The position numbers and the translations under genes were made by a program. Positions 1 to 5,270 of a DNA stretch of 6,202 nt are shown here, piece after piece (within the stretch, counting starts at the first letter, position 1; the number at the start of each line of letters is the position of its first letter). The notes under the pieces are model-generated. The model did not search any database and had not been told where the DNA came from. It saw nothing but the letters and a program-made list of their open reading frames with translations. The DNA comes from Bacillota bacterium (GTDB taxonomy: Bacteria > Bacillota > Syntrophomonadia > Syntrophomonadales > Syntrophomonadaceae), in NCBI GenBank assembly GCA_023395515.1, contig JAEWZB010000021.1, positions 1 through 6,202 of the forward strand, read 5' to 3'.

Positions 1-1514
1 CACCGGAAATAAAAGAAATTGTATCCCAATTCGGAGACACGGCTTGGCGGGCTAAAAAGGCCGGATTTGACGGAGTAGAAGTACATGGGGCTCATGGTTA
101 TTTAATAGCCCAATTTATGTCCAATTATTCTAATAAACGCAGTGATGAATATGGCGGACCTTTACAAAACCGGCTGCGCTTTCCTCTAGAAATTATTGCT
201 GATATTCGCCAAAAATGCGGACCGGATTTCGCCATTTTATTCAGGATTTCCGGGAACGAACGGGTACCGGGCGGCCGGGATATAGAAGAAACCAAGCTTA
301 TCGCCACCAGGTTAGAAGCGGCTGGAGTTGACAGTATCCATGTTTCGGTGGGGGTCTATGAAAGTACCTGGGCTATTATTCCGCCTCTGAATTTACCTAA
401 AGCTTGGATTGTGAATTATGCGGAAGAAGTTAAAAAGGTAGTTGACATTCCTGTCATTACCGTAGGAAGAATTAATGACCCTTGGATGGCCGAAACCGTT
501 ATTGCTTCAGGGAAAGCAGATTTAGTAGCTATGGGACGGGGCTCGCTGGCAGACCCGGAATTGCCCAATAAATTTAGGGCTGGGGACTATGAAGGTATAT
601 GTTATTGTATCGGTTGTCAGCAAGGCTGTGTCCAGGTATTGTTCAGAAATGAGCCCATCCGTTGTTTGGTTAATCCGGTCTTAGGATTTGAGTATCTTAA
701 GGAAAAAGAAAAGGCTAAAGCCAAGCCCTCAAAACGGGTGGTAGTGGTAGGGGGTGGACCGGCGGGTATGCAGGCAGCTATTGCGGCTAGTGAGGCGGGT
801 AATGAAGTTACCCTTTTTGAGAAAAAGGATGGTCTGGGGGGAGAATTTGCTCTGGCTTCAATTCCTCCTTATAAAGGGGATATGTCTACTCTGGTAGCCT
901 GGCAGCAAAACCAGATTAAAAGACTAGGTATTACCCTCCATCTGGGAACCGAATTTACTAAAGATGATGTGGAGGGGTTAAATCCGGATACTATTATTCT
1001 TGCTACTGGCGCTGTACCGGTCGTACCTGATATTCCCGGTATTAATAGTTCCCATGTTGTACTTGCTCAAGATGTGCTTAAAGGCCAGGCTAAAATTGGA
1101 AAAAGAGTCTTAATAGCAGGCGGTGGCCTAATTGGAGCTGAAACAGCTACATTTTGTGCGGCCCGGGGCTGTGAGGTAGGTATAGTTGAGCAACAATCTG
1201 ACATAGCTATTGGAGAAGAAATGACCCGCCGCGGATTTTTATTAGAATTGCTGGATGATAAAAATGTTAAGCTAATGACTAACACCAGTATTACTAAAAT
1301 AAAGGAAAATGCCGTTACCTTAGAAAGCGGGGGAGAAACCTTTGAATATCCGATGGATACTGTGGTTGTAGCCTTGGGCATGCAATCAGATAATAAATTG
1401 GAAAAATTACTGTCCGGGGGAAAAGCTAAAATTATTGTGGTCGGTGATGCTATAGAGCCCCGGGATGCCTTGGAAGCTACTCGGGAAGGCTATGTGGCCG
1501 GTATGAATGTCTAA
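1..1514 (+). CDS. Old Yellow Enzyme-type 2,4-dienoyl-CoA/enoate reductase, 5'-partial
   Basis: FMN/4Fe-4S/FAD enzyme that uses NAD(P)H to reduce activated C=C bonds, probably in the cytoplasm. The gene enters from the left edge; the first whole codon is at 3, and 503 residues are visible before TAA. FadH-like proteins are about 640-670 residues, so roughly 140-170 N-terminal residues are missing. Seen in order (visible numbering): end of the TIM barrel with HGAHGYLIAQF (28-38; Y33 aligns with the catalytic Tyr of E. coli FadH) and RSDEYGG; the cluster motif CxxC-x3-C-x11-C at 202, 205, 209 and 221; an FAD Rossmann motif VVGGGPAG near 248; an NAD(P) Rossmann motif IAGGGLIG near 370; and a C-terminal VVGDA flavin motif. 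The FadH catalytic His position (GWHE) is Tyr here (GVYES, Y119), as I recall for other clostridial relatives. The frame is intact. The substrate cannot be fixed: dienoyl-CoA reductase, enoate reductase and BaiCD-like bile-acid reductase share this architecture. An upstream ATG at 117 lies inside the barrel and is not the start. Confidence 0.93.
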   Translation, partial: PEIKEIVSQFGDTAWRAKKAGFDGVEVHGAHGYLIAQFMSNYSNKRSDEYGGPLQNRLRFPLEIIADIRQKCGPDFAILFRISGNERVPGGRDIEETKLIATRLEAAGVDSIHVSVGVYESTWAIIPPLNLPKAWIVNYAEEVKKVVDIPVITVGRINDPWMAETVIASGKADLVAMGRGSLADPELPNKFRAGDYEGICYCIGCQQGCVQVLFRNEPIRCLVNPVLGFEYLKEKEKAKAKPSKRVVVVGGGPAGMQAAIAASEAGNEVTLFEKKDGLGGEFALASIPPYKGDMSTLVAWQQNQIKRLGITLHLGTEFTKDDVEGLNPDTIILATGAVPVVPDIPGINSSHVVLAQDVLKGQAKIGKRVLIAGGGLIGAETATFCAARGCEVGIVEQQSDIAIGEEMTRRGFLLELLDDKNVKLMTNTSITKIKENAVTLESGGETFEYPMDTVVVALGMQSDNKLEKLLSGGKAKIIVVGDAIEPRDALEATREGYVAGMNV

Positions 1515-1531
1515 AAAGCTATGAGTTAAGA

Positions 1532-1565
1532 ATGGCTAATGTACTCCGGTGAGTACATTAGCCAT
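1532..1565 (+). terminator. 15-bp perfect hairpin after the reductase gene
   Basis: Arms 1532-1546 (ATGGCTAATGTACTC) and 1551-1565 are exact reverse complements around the loop CGGT, starting 17 bases after the stop codon. On the plus strand it is followed by ATATATTTGG, a poor U tract; on the minus strand it is followed by TCTTAACTCATAG and then TTTTT. It probably ends the reductase transcript, perhaps in both directions, but the weak U tract makes this an inference. Confidence 0.6.
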
Positions 1566-1582
1566 ATATTTGGTATAAAATG

Positions 1583-1610
1583 TGGTAAATTTCTTTTTAT
1601 TGTGTATAAT
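1583..1610 (+). promoter_or_regulatory. weak candidate promoter for an antisense RNA
   Basis: A perfect -10 hexamer TATAAT (1605-1610) is preceded by TGTG and, 16 bases upstream, by TGGTAA (1583-1588), which matches only 3 of 6 -35 positions. The local DNA is AT-rich, so chance matches are likely. It is listed because a transcript starting near 1617 would run through two hairpins and stop at the terminator at 1717-1750. Confidence 0.25.
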
Positions 1611-1618
1611 AATAATCA

Positions 1619-1653
1619 AGAGGCTTCTTAAGCGGCTAACTTAAGAAACCTCT
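1619..1653 (-). terminator. hairpin, likely terminator of the small-ORF transcript
   Basis: Arms 1619-1632 and 1640-1653 form a 14-bp stem with a 7-base loop. On the plus strand one pair is a C-A mismatch (1624/1648). On the minus strand the same position is a G-U wobble, so the structure is continuous only in minus-strand RNA. There it is followed by TTGATTATTATTAT, T-rich but interrupted. This asymmetry suggests that it ends transcripts coming from the small ORF (1823 to 1740), and perhaps from the ABC operon upstream. Confidence 0.45.
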
Positions 1654-1716
1654 CTAACCAGCGGGTAGTTTACTTCAACTCCTGGTGCATTTGTTATTAC
1701 AACTAAACTTAACCTT

Positions 1717-1750
1717 TAGCTAATACTGTTATGTATTAGCTATTTTCTTT
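1717..1750 (+). terminator. rho-independent-like terminator
   Basis: A 10-bp perfect stem (1717-1726 with 1733-1742, TAGCTAATAC) closes a 6-base loop TGTTAT and is followed by TTTTCTTT on the plus strand. The GC content of the stem is low, so efficiency is uncertain. The right arm contains the stop codon (1740-1742) of the minus-strand small ORF, so an RNA ending here would pair with the last codons of that ORF. Confidence 0.5.
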
Positions 1751-1823
1751 GACCCGGCTGGTGGACAAATGTCGCTACAGCTAGAAGCAAGAACAATAGT
1801 GTGCTAACTTCTATAAAGCTCAT
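1740..1823 (-). CDS. 27-residue hydrophobic peptide, holin-like/type I toxin candidate
   Basis: Small minus-strand ORF: start at 1823, stop TAG at 1742-1740. It begins MSFIEVSTLL, continues with a hydrophobic stretch (about residues 6-20, FLLLAVATFV) and ends in a short polar basic tail (HQPGQRK). One membrane span plus a charged tail, with an acidic residue near the start, resembles TxpA/BsrG and 'putative holin-like toxin' peptides, but the similarity is a pattern, not an alignment. A G-rich Shine-Dalgarno stretch (GAGGGGGG, 1836-1829) lies 5 bases upstream. An ATG 5 bases earlier (1828) opens a two-codon frame whose TGA overlaps the real start (ATGACATGA). It lies about 100 bases downstream of the ABC operon on the same strand, between structured flanks. 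Alternatively it is non-coding 3' UTR of that operon. Confidence 0.45.
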   Translation of the reverse strand: MSFIEVSTLLFLLLAVATFVHQPGQRK

Positions 1824-1828
1824 GTCAT

Positions 1829-1867
1829 CCCCCCTCTCCCGGTTATTTACACACTAGGAGCTGGAGG
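1829..1867 (-). promoter_or_regulatory. hairpin masking the ribosome binding site of the small ORF
   Basis: In minus-strand RNA, CCUCCAGCUCCU (1867-1856) can pair with GGGAGAGGGGGG (1840-1829). This gives five pairs, a tandem A-G/G-A internal mismatch, then five more pairs (two of the ten are G-U), closing a 15-nt loop. The whole Shine-Dalgarno region of the 27-residue ORF would be sequestered. Masked ribosome binding sites are typical of type I toxin mRNAs. A competing 10-bp palindrome GGAGGCCTCC (1863-1872) overlaps the left arm. The pairing is seen in the sequence; the function is inferred. Confidence 0.4.
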
Positions 1868-1926
1868 CCTCCCTATCTGGCTGTTTATAGTTTAGCATAT
1901 TTCTAATCTTTTCCACTTATTTTCTG

Positions 1927-2721
1927 TTAACTTAATAACAACCGGTCATGTTCGAGCATTTGTCCGCTTTGTGCGGTAAACTGTTTTACCAGCTTATCAA
2001 CTGTCATTTTCCCACGCTGACTACCGGATAAATCCAAAATAATTTTACCCTCATGCATCATAATTGTACGGGTACCGTAATCTAAGGCATTTTGCATATT
2101 ATGAGTAACCATAATAGTATTGAGCTTATTTTCTTCTACTATCATTTTAGTCAGGGCCAAAACTTTAAGTGCGGCTCCCGGGTCCAGGGCTGCAGTATGT
2201 TCATCCAGTAAAAGCAGCTTGGGCTTAACCAGGGTGGCCATTAAAAGAGTTAAAGCTTGGCGTTGCCCGCCGGATAAGAGGCCAACCTTTTGGTGGATGC
2301 GGTTTTCTAAGCCTAAGCCTAGTAATGCCAGCTTGTCTTTGAAAAGCTTGGTGTCAGCTTTTTTAATGCCGGGGCGAAGGCTGCGGGTCTTAGCTTTGGC
2401 ATAAGCAATAGCCAGATTTTCTTCAATAGTCATATCAAAAGCCGTACCCTTTAAAGGGTCCTGGAAAACCCGGCCTATCATGCGGGAACGTTTATGTTCC
2501 GGGGTATAGGTTATATCCTGCCCGTCTAAATAAATGTAGCCCTTATCTATCTCGTATACTCCGGCAATACAGTTTAATAAGGTGGACTTACCGGCTCCGT
2601 TACCGCCTATAACTGTAATAAATTCCCCGTTAGTTAAAGACAGGCTCAAATTATCAAGGGCTTTTCTTTCGTTAATACTGTCTAAAGCAAAAACTTTAGT
2701 AATATTCTCAATTTTAAGCAT
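1927..2721 (-). CDS. trpZ: ABC transporter ATPase, tryptophan uptake (TrpZ-like)
   Basis: Cytoplasmic ATP-hydrolysing subunit of the importer encoded by this operon, 264 residues, a normal full length. Motifs seen: Walker A GGNGAGKST (39-47), Q-loop Q87 in GRVFQDP, signature LSGGQ (149-153), Walker B LLLLDE (169-174) with catalytic E174, D-loop ALDP (178-181), and switch His207 in MVTHN. The DEHTAALDP form is characteristic of ATPases paired with PF04392-type binding proteins. All catalytic residues are present. The start (2721) is one base after the permease stop; its AGGAGG (2737-2732) lies inside the end of the permease gene, 10 bases from the ATG, so translation is likely coupled. The Trp assignment rests on the upstream T-box, not on this sequence. 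No good terminator follows directly; the next hairpins are in the 1619-1867 region. Confidence 0.92.
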   Translation of the reverse strand: MLKIENITKVFALDSINERKALDNLSLSLTNGEFITVIGGNGAGKSTLLNCIAGVYEIDKGYIYLDGQDITYTPEHKRSRMIGRVFQDPLKGTAFDMTIEENLAIAYAKAKTRSLRPGIKKADTKLFKDKLALLGLGLENRIHQKVGLLSGGQRQALTLLMATLVKPKLLLLDEHTAALDPGAALKVLALTKMIVEENKLNTIMVTHNMQNALDYGTRTIMMHEGKIILDLSGSQRGKMTVDKLVKQFTAQSGQMLEHDRLLLS

Positions 2722-2722
2722 C

Positions 2723-3637
2723 TTACAATGTCCTCCTATGGGAATTTAAACGGTTTTGCCTGCGTTTTTTCCATAATAAAAAGCGTTCCTTGAATACCGG
2801 CATAGCTAAGGCTAAAGCTACTATAACCGCCGAAACCAGCTTAAGGTCGGTGGCCGGCATGCCTAATTCCAAGGCCAAAGCAATTACCAGGCGGTAAAGG
2901 ATGGCGCCTAATATAACTGCGATTAACCTTCTTAGCAAAGAGGTGGTGCCAAATAATACCTCACCGATAATTACCGAGGCCAGACCAATGATGACCATGC
3001 CGGTTCCCATACTAATATCGGCAAATGACTGGTATTGGGCTATTAAAGAACCTGATAAAGCTACTAAGCCGTTAGATACCGCCATGCCTATCAAGATAGT
3101 TGAATTAGTATTTACTCCCAAGGCTCTTACCATATCGCGGTTATCACCGGTAGCTCTTATGGCTAAGCCTAGTTCAGTTTTAAGAAAGAAAAACAAGAGT
3201 AACAGTATAATGATAAGAATTAGTGAGGCGATAAATAGTCCGGGGTGGGCGGCAAAGGGAGTATTGTCTACCAAACTAAATACGGTGGTTTTATTAATTA
3301 AAGGAATATTAGCTTTACCGGACATAACTCTAAGATTAATGGACCACAAACCTAGCATTACCAATATTCCGGCTAATAAGGGCTGAATTTTAAGCTTGGT
3401 ATGCAAAAAGGCGGTAACACTGCCGGCTAATAATCCGGCGGTAAAAGCGACGGGCAAGGCTAGATAAGGCTGCCCGGCAGTACACATCACCGCCGAAATG
3501 GCAGCCCCTAAAACAAAGCTGCCATCTACCGTCAAATCCGGCATATTAAGAGTCCGAAAAGATATAAAGACACCTAGTGCCATTAATGCATAAATAATTC
3601 CTAATTCTATTGACCCCATCAATGCCAATGTACTCAT
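2723..3637 (-). CDS. trpY: ABC transporter permease, tryptophan uptake (TrpY-like)
   Basis: Integral membrane subunit of the importer, 304 residues, of the branched-chain amino acid/sugar permease type (BPD_transp_2, LivH-like). About eight or nine hydrophobic segments are visible (roughly 5-25, 38-53, 57-78, 86-103, 132-152, 180-200, 211-229, 236-256, 263-281). The cytoplasmic loop ELGLAIRATGDN...RALGVN (155-176) matches the conserved EAA-like element that contacts the ATPase. The C-terminus is a strongly basic tail (about 286-302) rich in Lys and Arg, consistent with a cytoplasmic end. The start at 3637 has AAGGAG (3651-3646) 8 bases upstream. It lies 29 bases after the binding-protein gene and one base before the ATPase gene, so the three form one transcript. 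Family membership is clear; the tryptophan substrate is inferred from the Trp T-box. Confidence 0.92.
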   Translation of the reverse strand: MSTLALMGSIELGIIYALMALGVFISFRTLNMPDLTVDGSFVLGAAISAVMCTAGQPYLALPVAFTAGLLAGSVTAFLHTKLKIQPLLAGILVMLGLWSINLRVMSGKANIPLINKTTVFSLVDNTPFAAHPGLFIASLILIIILLLLFFFLKTELGLAIRATGDNRDMVRALGVNTNSTILIGMAVSNGLVALSGSLIAQYQSFADISMGTGMVIIGLASVIIGEVLFGTTSLLRRLIAVILGAILYRLVIALALELGMPATDLKLVSAVIVALALAMPVFKERFLLWKKRRQNRLNSHRRTL

Positions 3638-3666
3638 TATAAAAACTCCTTAATGGCTTGAATAGC

Positions 3667-4641
3667 TTAAAATACTTCCTTAGCCGCATCTAAAACCTCA
3701 GCCGGAATAGTAACCCCTATAGCATCAGCCGTAGCTTGATTTAAATAAATTTCATAGTTGCTGATAGTTCTGACCGGAATATCTCCGGGATTTTGGCCAT
3801 TTAAAATATCAGCTATTATATGAGCAGTTTCCTGACCTAAAGTAACATAATTAACTCCATAAGTGGCTAAACCGCCATCCTTAACCATAGAATCGGCACC
3901 TACGTAAACGGGTATTTTAGCCTTATTAGCTACCTGGCTGACTATAGGCATGGCTGAAGCTACGGTGTTATCAATAGGGGAGAAGATAGCATCAACCTTA
4001 TTAGTCAGAGAAGAGGCGGCCTGCTGAACTTCCGAGGAATTAACTACTGTGGCTTCGACTATAGTTAGGCCGTTAGCAGCAGCATATTCTTTAAGGTTAT
4101 TAACTACTGATATAGAATTAGCTTCACTGGAGGCATATAAAGCTCCCACCGTTTTAATATCCGGGGTAATTTGCCTGGCCAGCTCCATAATTTGTTCGGC
4201 GGAGACTGCATCCGAAGTACCGGTTACATTAGCCCCCGGTTTATCCAGATCATTAACTAAACCGGCAGATATTGGATCAGTACAGGCCGAGAAAACTACC
4301 GGGATATCTTTAGTTTCACCTACTGCTGCTTGGGCAGAAGGGGTGGCAATCGCTACAATTAAATCATATTTATTATGGGCAAATTTCTGACAAATAGTCT
4401 TGAGATTAGTTTTATCATCTTGGGCATTTTGGTAATCAATAATTATATTTTCTCCATCTTTAAAGCCTTTAGCAGCTAACTCGTCAATAATAGCTTCTCG
4501 GATAGTATTTAAAGAAGGATGTTCCACAATTTGCACGATACCGATTTTTAAAAGATCATTGTCCACCTTATCACTTGTACTGCAACCGGTCATAGAGAAT
4601 AACATTACAGAAACTAAAACTAACGCCAATATTTTTTTCAT
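3667..4641 (-). CDS. trpX: ABC transporter substrate-binding lipoprotein (TrpX-like)
   Basis: Extracytoplasmic solute receptor of the importer, 324 residues, PF04392 (ABC_sub_bind) family. A Lys-Lys N-terminus and hydrophobic stretch lead into the lipobox MTGC, with Cys20 as the predicted lipidation site that anchors the protein to the outer face of the membrane. The mature part starts with the family pattern KIGIVQIVEHPSLN and continues through ATPSAQAA, PVVFSACTDP and VTGTSD, followed by the second lobe with FSPIDNTVAS and PVYVGADSMV. The start at 4641 is supported by AGGAGG (4655-4650), 8 bases upstream. It is the first gene of the operon, directly behind a T-box leader with a UGG specifier, which makes tryptophan (or a close aromatic precursor) the likely ligand. 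Other members of this family carry unrelated ligands, so without the leader the substrate would be unknown. Confidence 0.92.
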   Translation of the reverse strand: MKKILALVLVSVMLFSMTGCSTSDKVDNDLLKIGIVQIVEHPSLNTIREAIIDELAAKGFKDGENIIIDYQNAQDDKTNLKTICQKFAHNKYDLIVAIATPSAQAAVGETKDIPVVFSACTDPISAGLVNDLDKPGANVTGTSDAVSAEQIMELARQITPDIKTVGALYASSEANSISVVNNLKEYAAANGLTIVEATVVNSSEVQQAASSLTNKVDAIFSPIDNTVASAMPIVSQVANKAKIPVYVGADSMVKDGGLATYGVNYVTLGQETAHIIADILNGQNPGDIPVRTISNYEIYLNQATADAIGVTIPAEVLDAAKEVF

Positions 4642-4700
4642 TTGAAAAACCTCCTAATTTTTTAAAAAATGATTGGTGCTATATTTCCCTGCAGTTCTCT

Positions 4701-4720
4701 ATTCACCCGCGGTCGTGAAT
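4701..4720 (-). other. small hairpin in the trpX 5' UTR
   Basis: Six perfect pairs (ATTCAC/GTGAAT) around an 8-base GC-rich loop lie in the roughly 100-base stretch between the T-box terminator and the trpX start. The stem is too short and lacks a U tract, so it is not a terminator. No role is evident; it could stabilise the read-through mRNA. Confidence 0.3.
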
Positions 4721-4740
4721 GAAGAAATAAGGCGGTTAAA

Positions 4741-4776
4741 AACAAAAAACACCTGTCCTAAATTAAGGACAGGTGT
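4741..4776 (-). terminator. T-box-controlled intrinsic terminator
   Basis: In minus-strand RNA, ACACCTGTCCT (4776-4766) pairs perfectly with AGGACAGGTGT (4759-4749): 11 bp with loop TAATTT, followed by TTTTTG and more T residues. The left arm includes the CCTGTCCTTA segment required by the antiterminator, so the two folds exclude each other. This is the off state when tRNA-Trp is charged. Confidence 0.93.
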
Positions 4777-5012
4777 AAAACCTGCGGTACCACCTTAGTT
4801 GATGCCAAAATAATAATAAAAGCATCCTCTCATACAGAGTGCCATCACACCCTTAGCCCTGTAACGCTGGCTTTGCGTCGAAGCTACTAAAGCTATTAAG
4901 CTTTTTCACTTCGCCCTCCGAGGCCCATTTGTCTACTCTATATCCTGTCAGGTTTCCACCTATCCCGACTCTCTGTGAGGCTAGTCAGTAGTTTTACTTC
5001 CTCTTCAGCGGT
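4741..5012 (-). promoter_or_regulatory. T-box leader (riboswitch), tryptophan-specific
   Basis: Minus-strand leader that senses uncharged tRNA. Seen 5' to 3': base of Stem I GAGG (5003-5000) pairing with CCTC (4923-4920); specifier-loop AGTA (4998-4995); helix CTACT/AGTAG; AG-bulge region CAGAGAG with the distal AGGTGGAAACCT hairpin; then ACAAA-UGG-G before the base helix. By register with the B. subtilis glyQS leader (CGAAA-GGC-A), the specifier is UGG (4927-4925), Trp. Stem II region: CGAAG/CTTCG with an inner AAAGCT/AGCTTT. Stem III: GATGC/GCATC (about 4825-4800). The T-box AAGGTGGTACCGC is at 4796-4784. The antiterminator can form as TAAGG/CCTTA and GCAGG/CCTGT around the 7-nt bulge TGGTACC, and it uses the left arm of the terminator. 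Uncharged tRNA-Trp should therefore permit transcription of the transporter genes. Confidence 0.95.
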
Positions 5013-5018
5013 TATGGA

Positions 5019-5050
5019 ATTATATAATCATAAATCGGGAAGTCTGTCAA
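5019..5050 (-). promoter_or_regulatory. promoter of the T-box/trpXYZ transcript
   Basis: A perfect -35 TTGACA lies at 5050-5045 on the minus strand. The -10 lies in TTATATAAT (5027-5019): TATATA gives an 18-base spacer, while the perfect TATAAT gives 20. Transcription should begin near 5012, just upstream of Stem I of the T-box. The position and the perfect -35 make this a good housekeeping sigma promoter. Confidence 0.75.
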
Positions 5051-5107
5051 TTGGTAATTATGGACAATGTTTTAAATCAACTTAGTATTCAGGGTAATAA
5101 AAGATTA

Positions 5108-5157
5108 ATTCCACTGCGAAAATTCAACTAACGAATAATATCTTCTAGCAGTGGAAT
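5108..5157. repeat. 10-bp inverted repeat with 30-base spacer
   Basis: ATTCCACTGC (5108-5117) and its exact reverse complement GCAGTGGAAT (5148-5157) flank 30 AT-rich bases in the divergent intergenic region. The spacing suits two operator half-sites or a long-loop hairpin. No U tract follows on the plus strand. The right arm continues as GGAATAAA, a string repeated in the dyad at 5201-5235. Confidence 0.6.
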
Positions 5158-5164
5158 AAAAGGT

Positions 5165-5194
5165 TTGAATAGGAAAATATTGCTTTAGTAAATT
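5165..5194 (+). promoter_or_regulatory. candidate promoter of the acyl-CoA synthetase gene
   Basis: TTGAAT (5165-5170) and TAAATT (5189-5194) are separated by 18 bases, each matching the sigma-A consensus at about four of six positions. Transcription would start around 5201, exactly at the left edge of the 35-base dyad and about 70 bases upstream of the gene. The matches are modest and the region is AT-rich. Confidence 0.35.
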
Positions 5195-5200
5195 ACGAGA

Positions 5201-5235
5201 AGGAATAAATTTGCGATATGTCGAAATTTATTCCT
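5201..5235. promoter_or_regulatory. 35-base dyad, possible operator upstream of the acyl-CoA synthetase gene
   Basis: AGGAATAAATTT (5201-5212) and its perfect complement AAATTTATTCCT (5224-5235) enclose a one-base bulge (G5213), an inner CGA/TCG pair block (5214-5216, 5221-5223) and the loop TATG. It lies between the candidate promoter and the ribosome binding site. As DNA it could be a repressor operator; as RNA, a stable 5' UTR hairpin. No T run follows, so it is not a classic terminator. It does not match the FadR, FapR or Rex consensus sites I know. Confidence 0.5.
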
Positions 5236-5270
5236 AAATGTAATGAAAGAATTGCGAAGGAGGCTTGAAC

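Larger units (their letters stand above)
1617..1750 (+). ncRNA. hypothetical small RNA, possible antitoxin antisense
   Basis: This interval could be a transcript of about 130 nt. It has a promoter-like element just upstream, a hairpin at its 5' end (1619-1653) and an intrinsic-terminator-like hairpin plus U-rich tail at its 3' end (1717-1750). It holds no convincing plus-strand ORF. It would be antisense to the 3' end and 3' UTR of the minus-strand small ORF at 1740-1823, the arrangement known for the TxpA/RatA and BsrG/SR4 type I toxin-antitoxin pairs. Existence and role are inferred from structure only. Confidence 0.25.

Noticed and set aside
117..119. ATG at 117 as the start of the reductase
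   Set aside because: The same frame is open to the left edge and encodes the conserved HGAHGYLI barrel motif upstream of this codon, so the gene begins outside the window.
125..307. Minus-strand open frames inside the reductase gene (also 1067-1381)
   Set aside because: Both overlap clearly conserved reductase motifs on the plus strand and show no protein-like features.
1829..1867. Hairpin as terminator of the ABC operon
   Set aside because: The minus strand continues with ATGACATG rather than a U tract, and the right arm is the ribosome binding site of a small ORF.
2120..2404. Plus-strand open frame of 94 codons opposite the ATPase gene
   Set aside because: It lies wholly inside trpZ on the other strand, has no family-like motif, and its frame follows from the codon bias of the real gene.
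2901..3386. Plus-strand open frame of 161 codons opposite the permease gene
   Set aside because: Antisense to a well-conserved membrane protein; the translation is low-complexity shadow sequence with no recognisable domain.
4049..4390. Plus-strand open frame of 113 codons opposite the binding-protein gene
   Set aside because: Shadow of trpX; no recognisable domain.
4925..4930. Specifier read as AUG (Met) or AAA (Lys) instead of UGG
   Set aside because: Those registers leave two or more unpaired bases before the GAGG/CCTC base helix. In the glyQS leader exactly one purine separates the specifier from that helix, which fits only UGG.
5108..5157. Inverted repeat as ends of a mobile element or remnant
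   Set aside because: Only 30 bases lie between the arms, there is no target-site duplication and no transposase fragment nearby.
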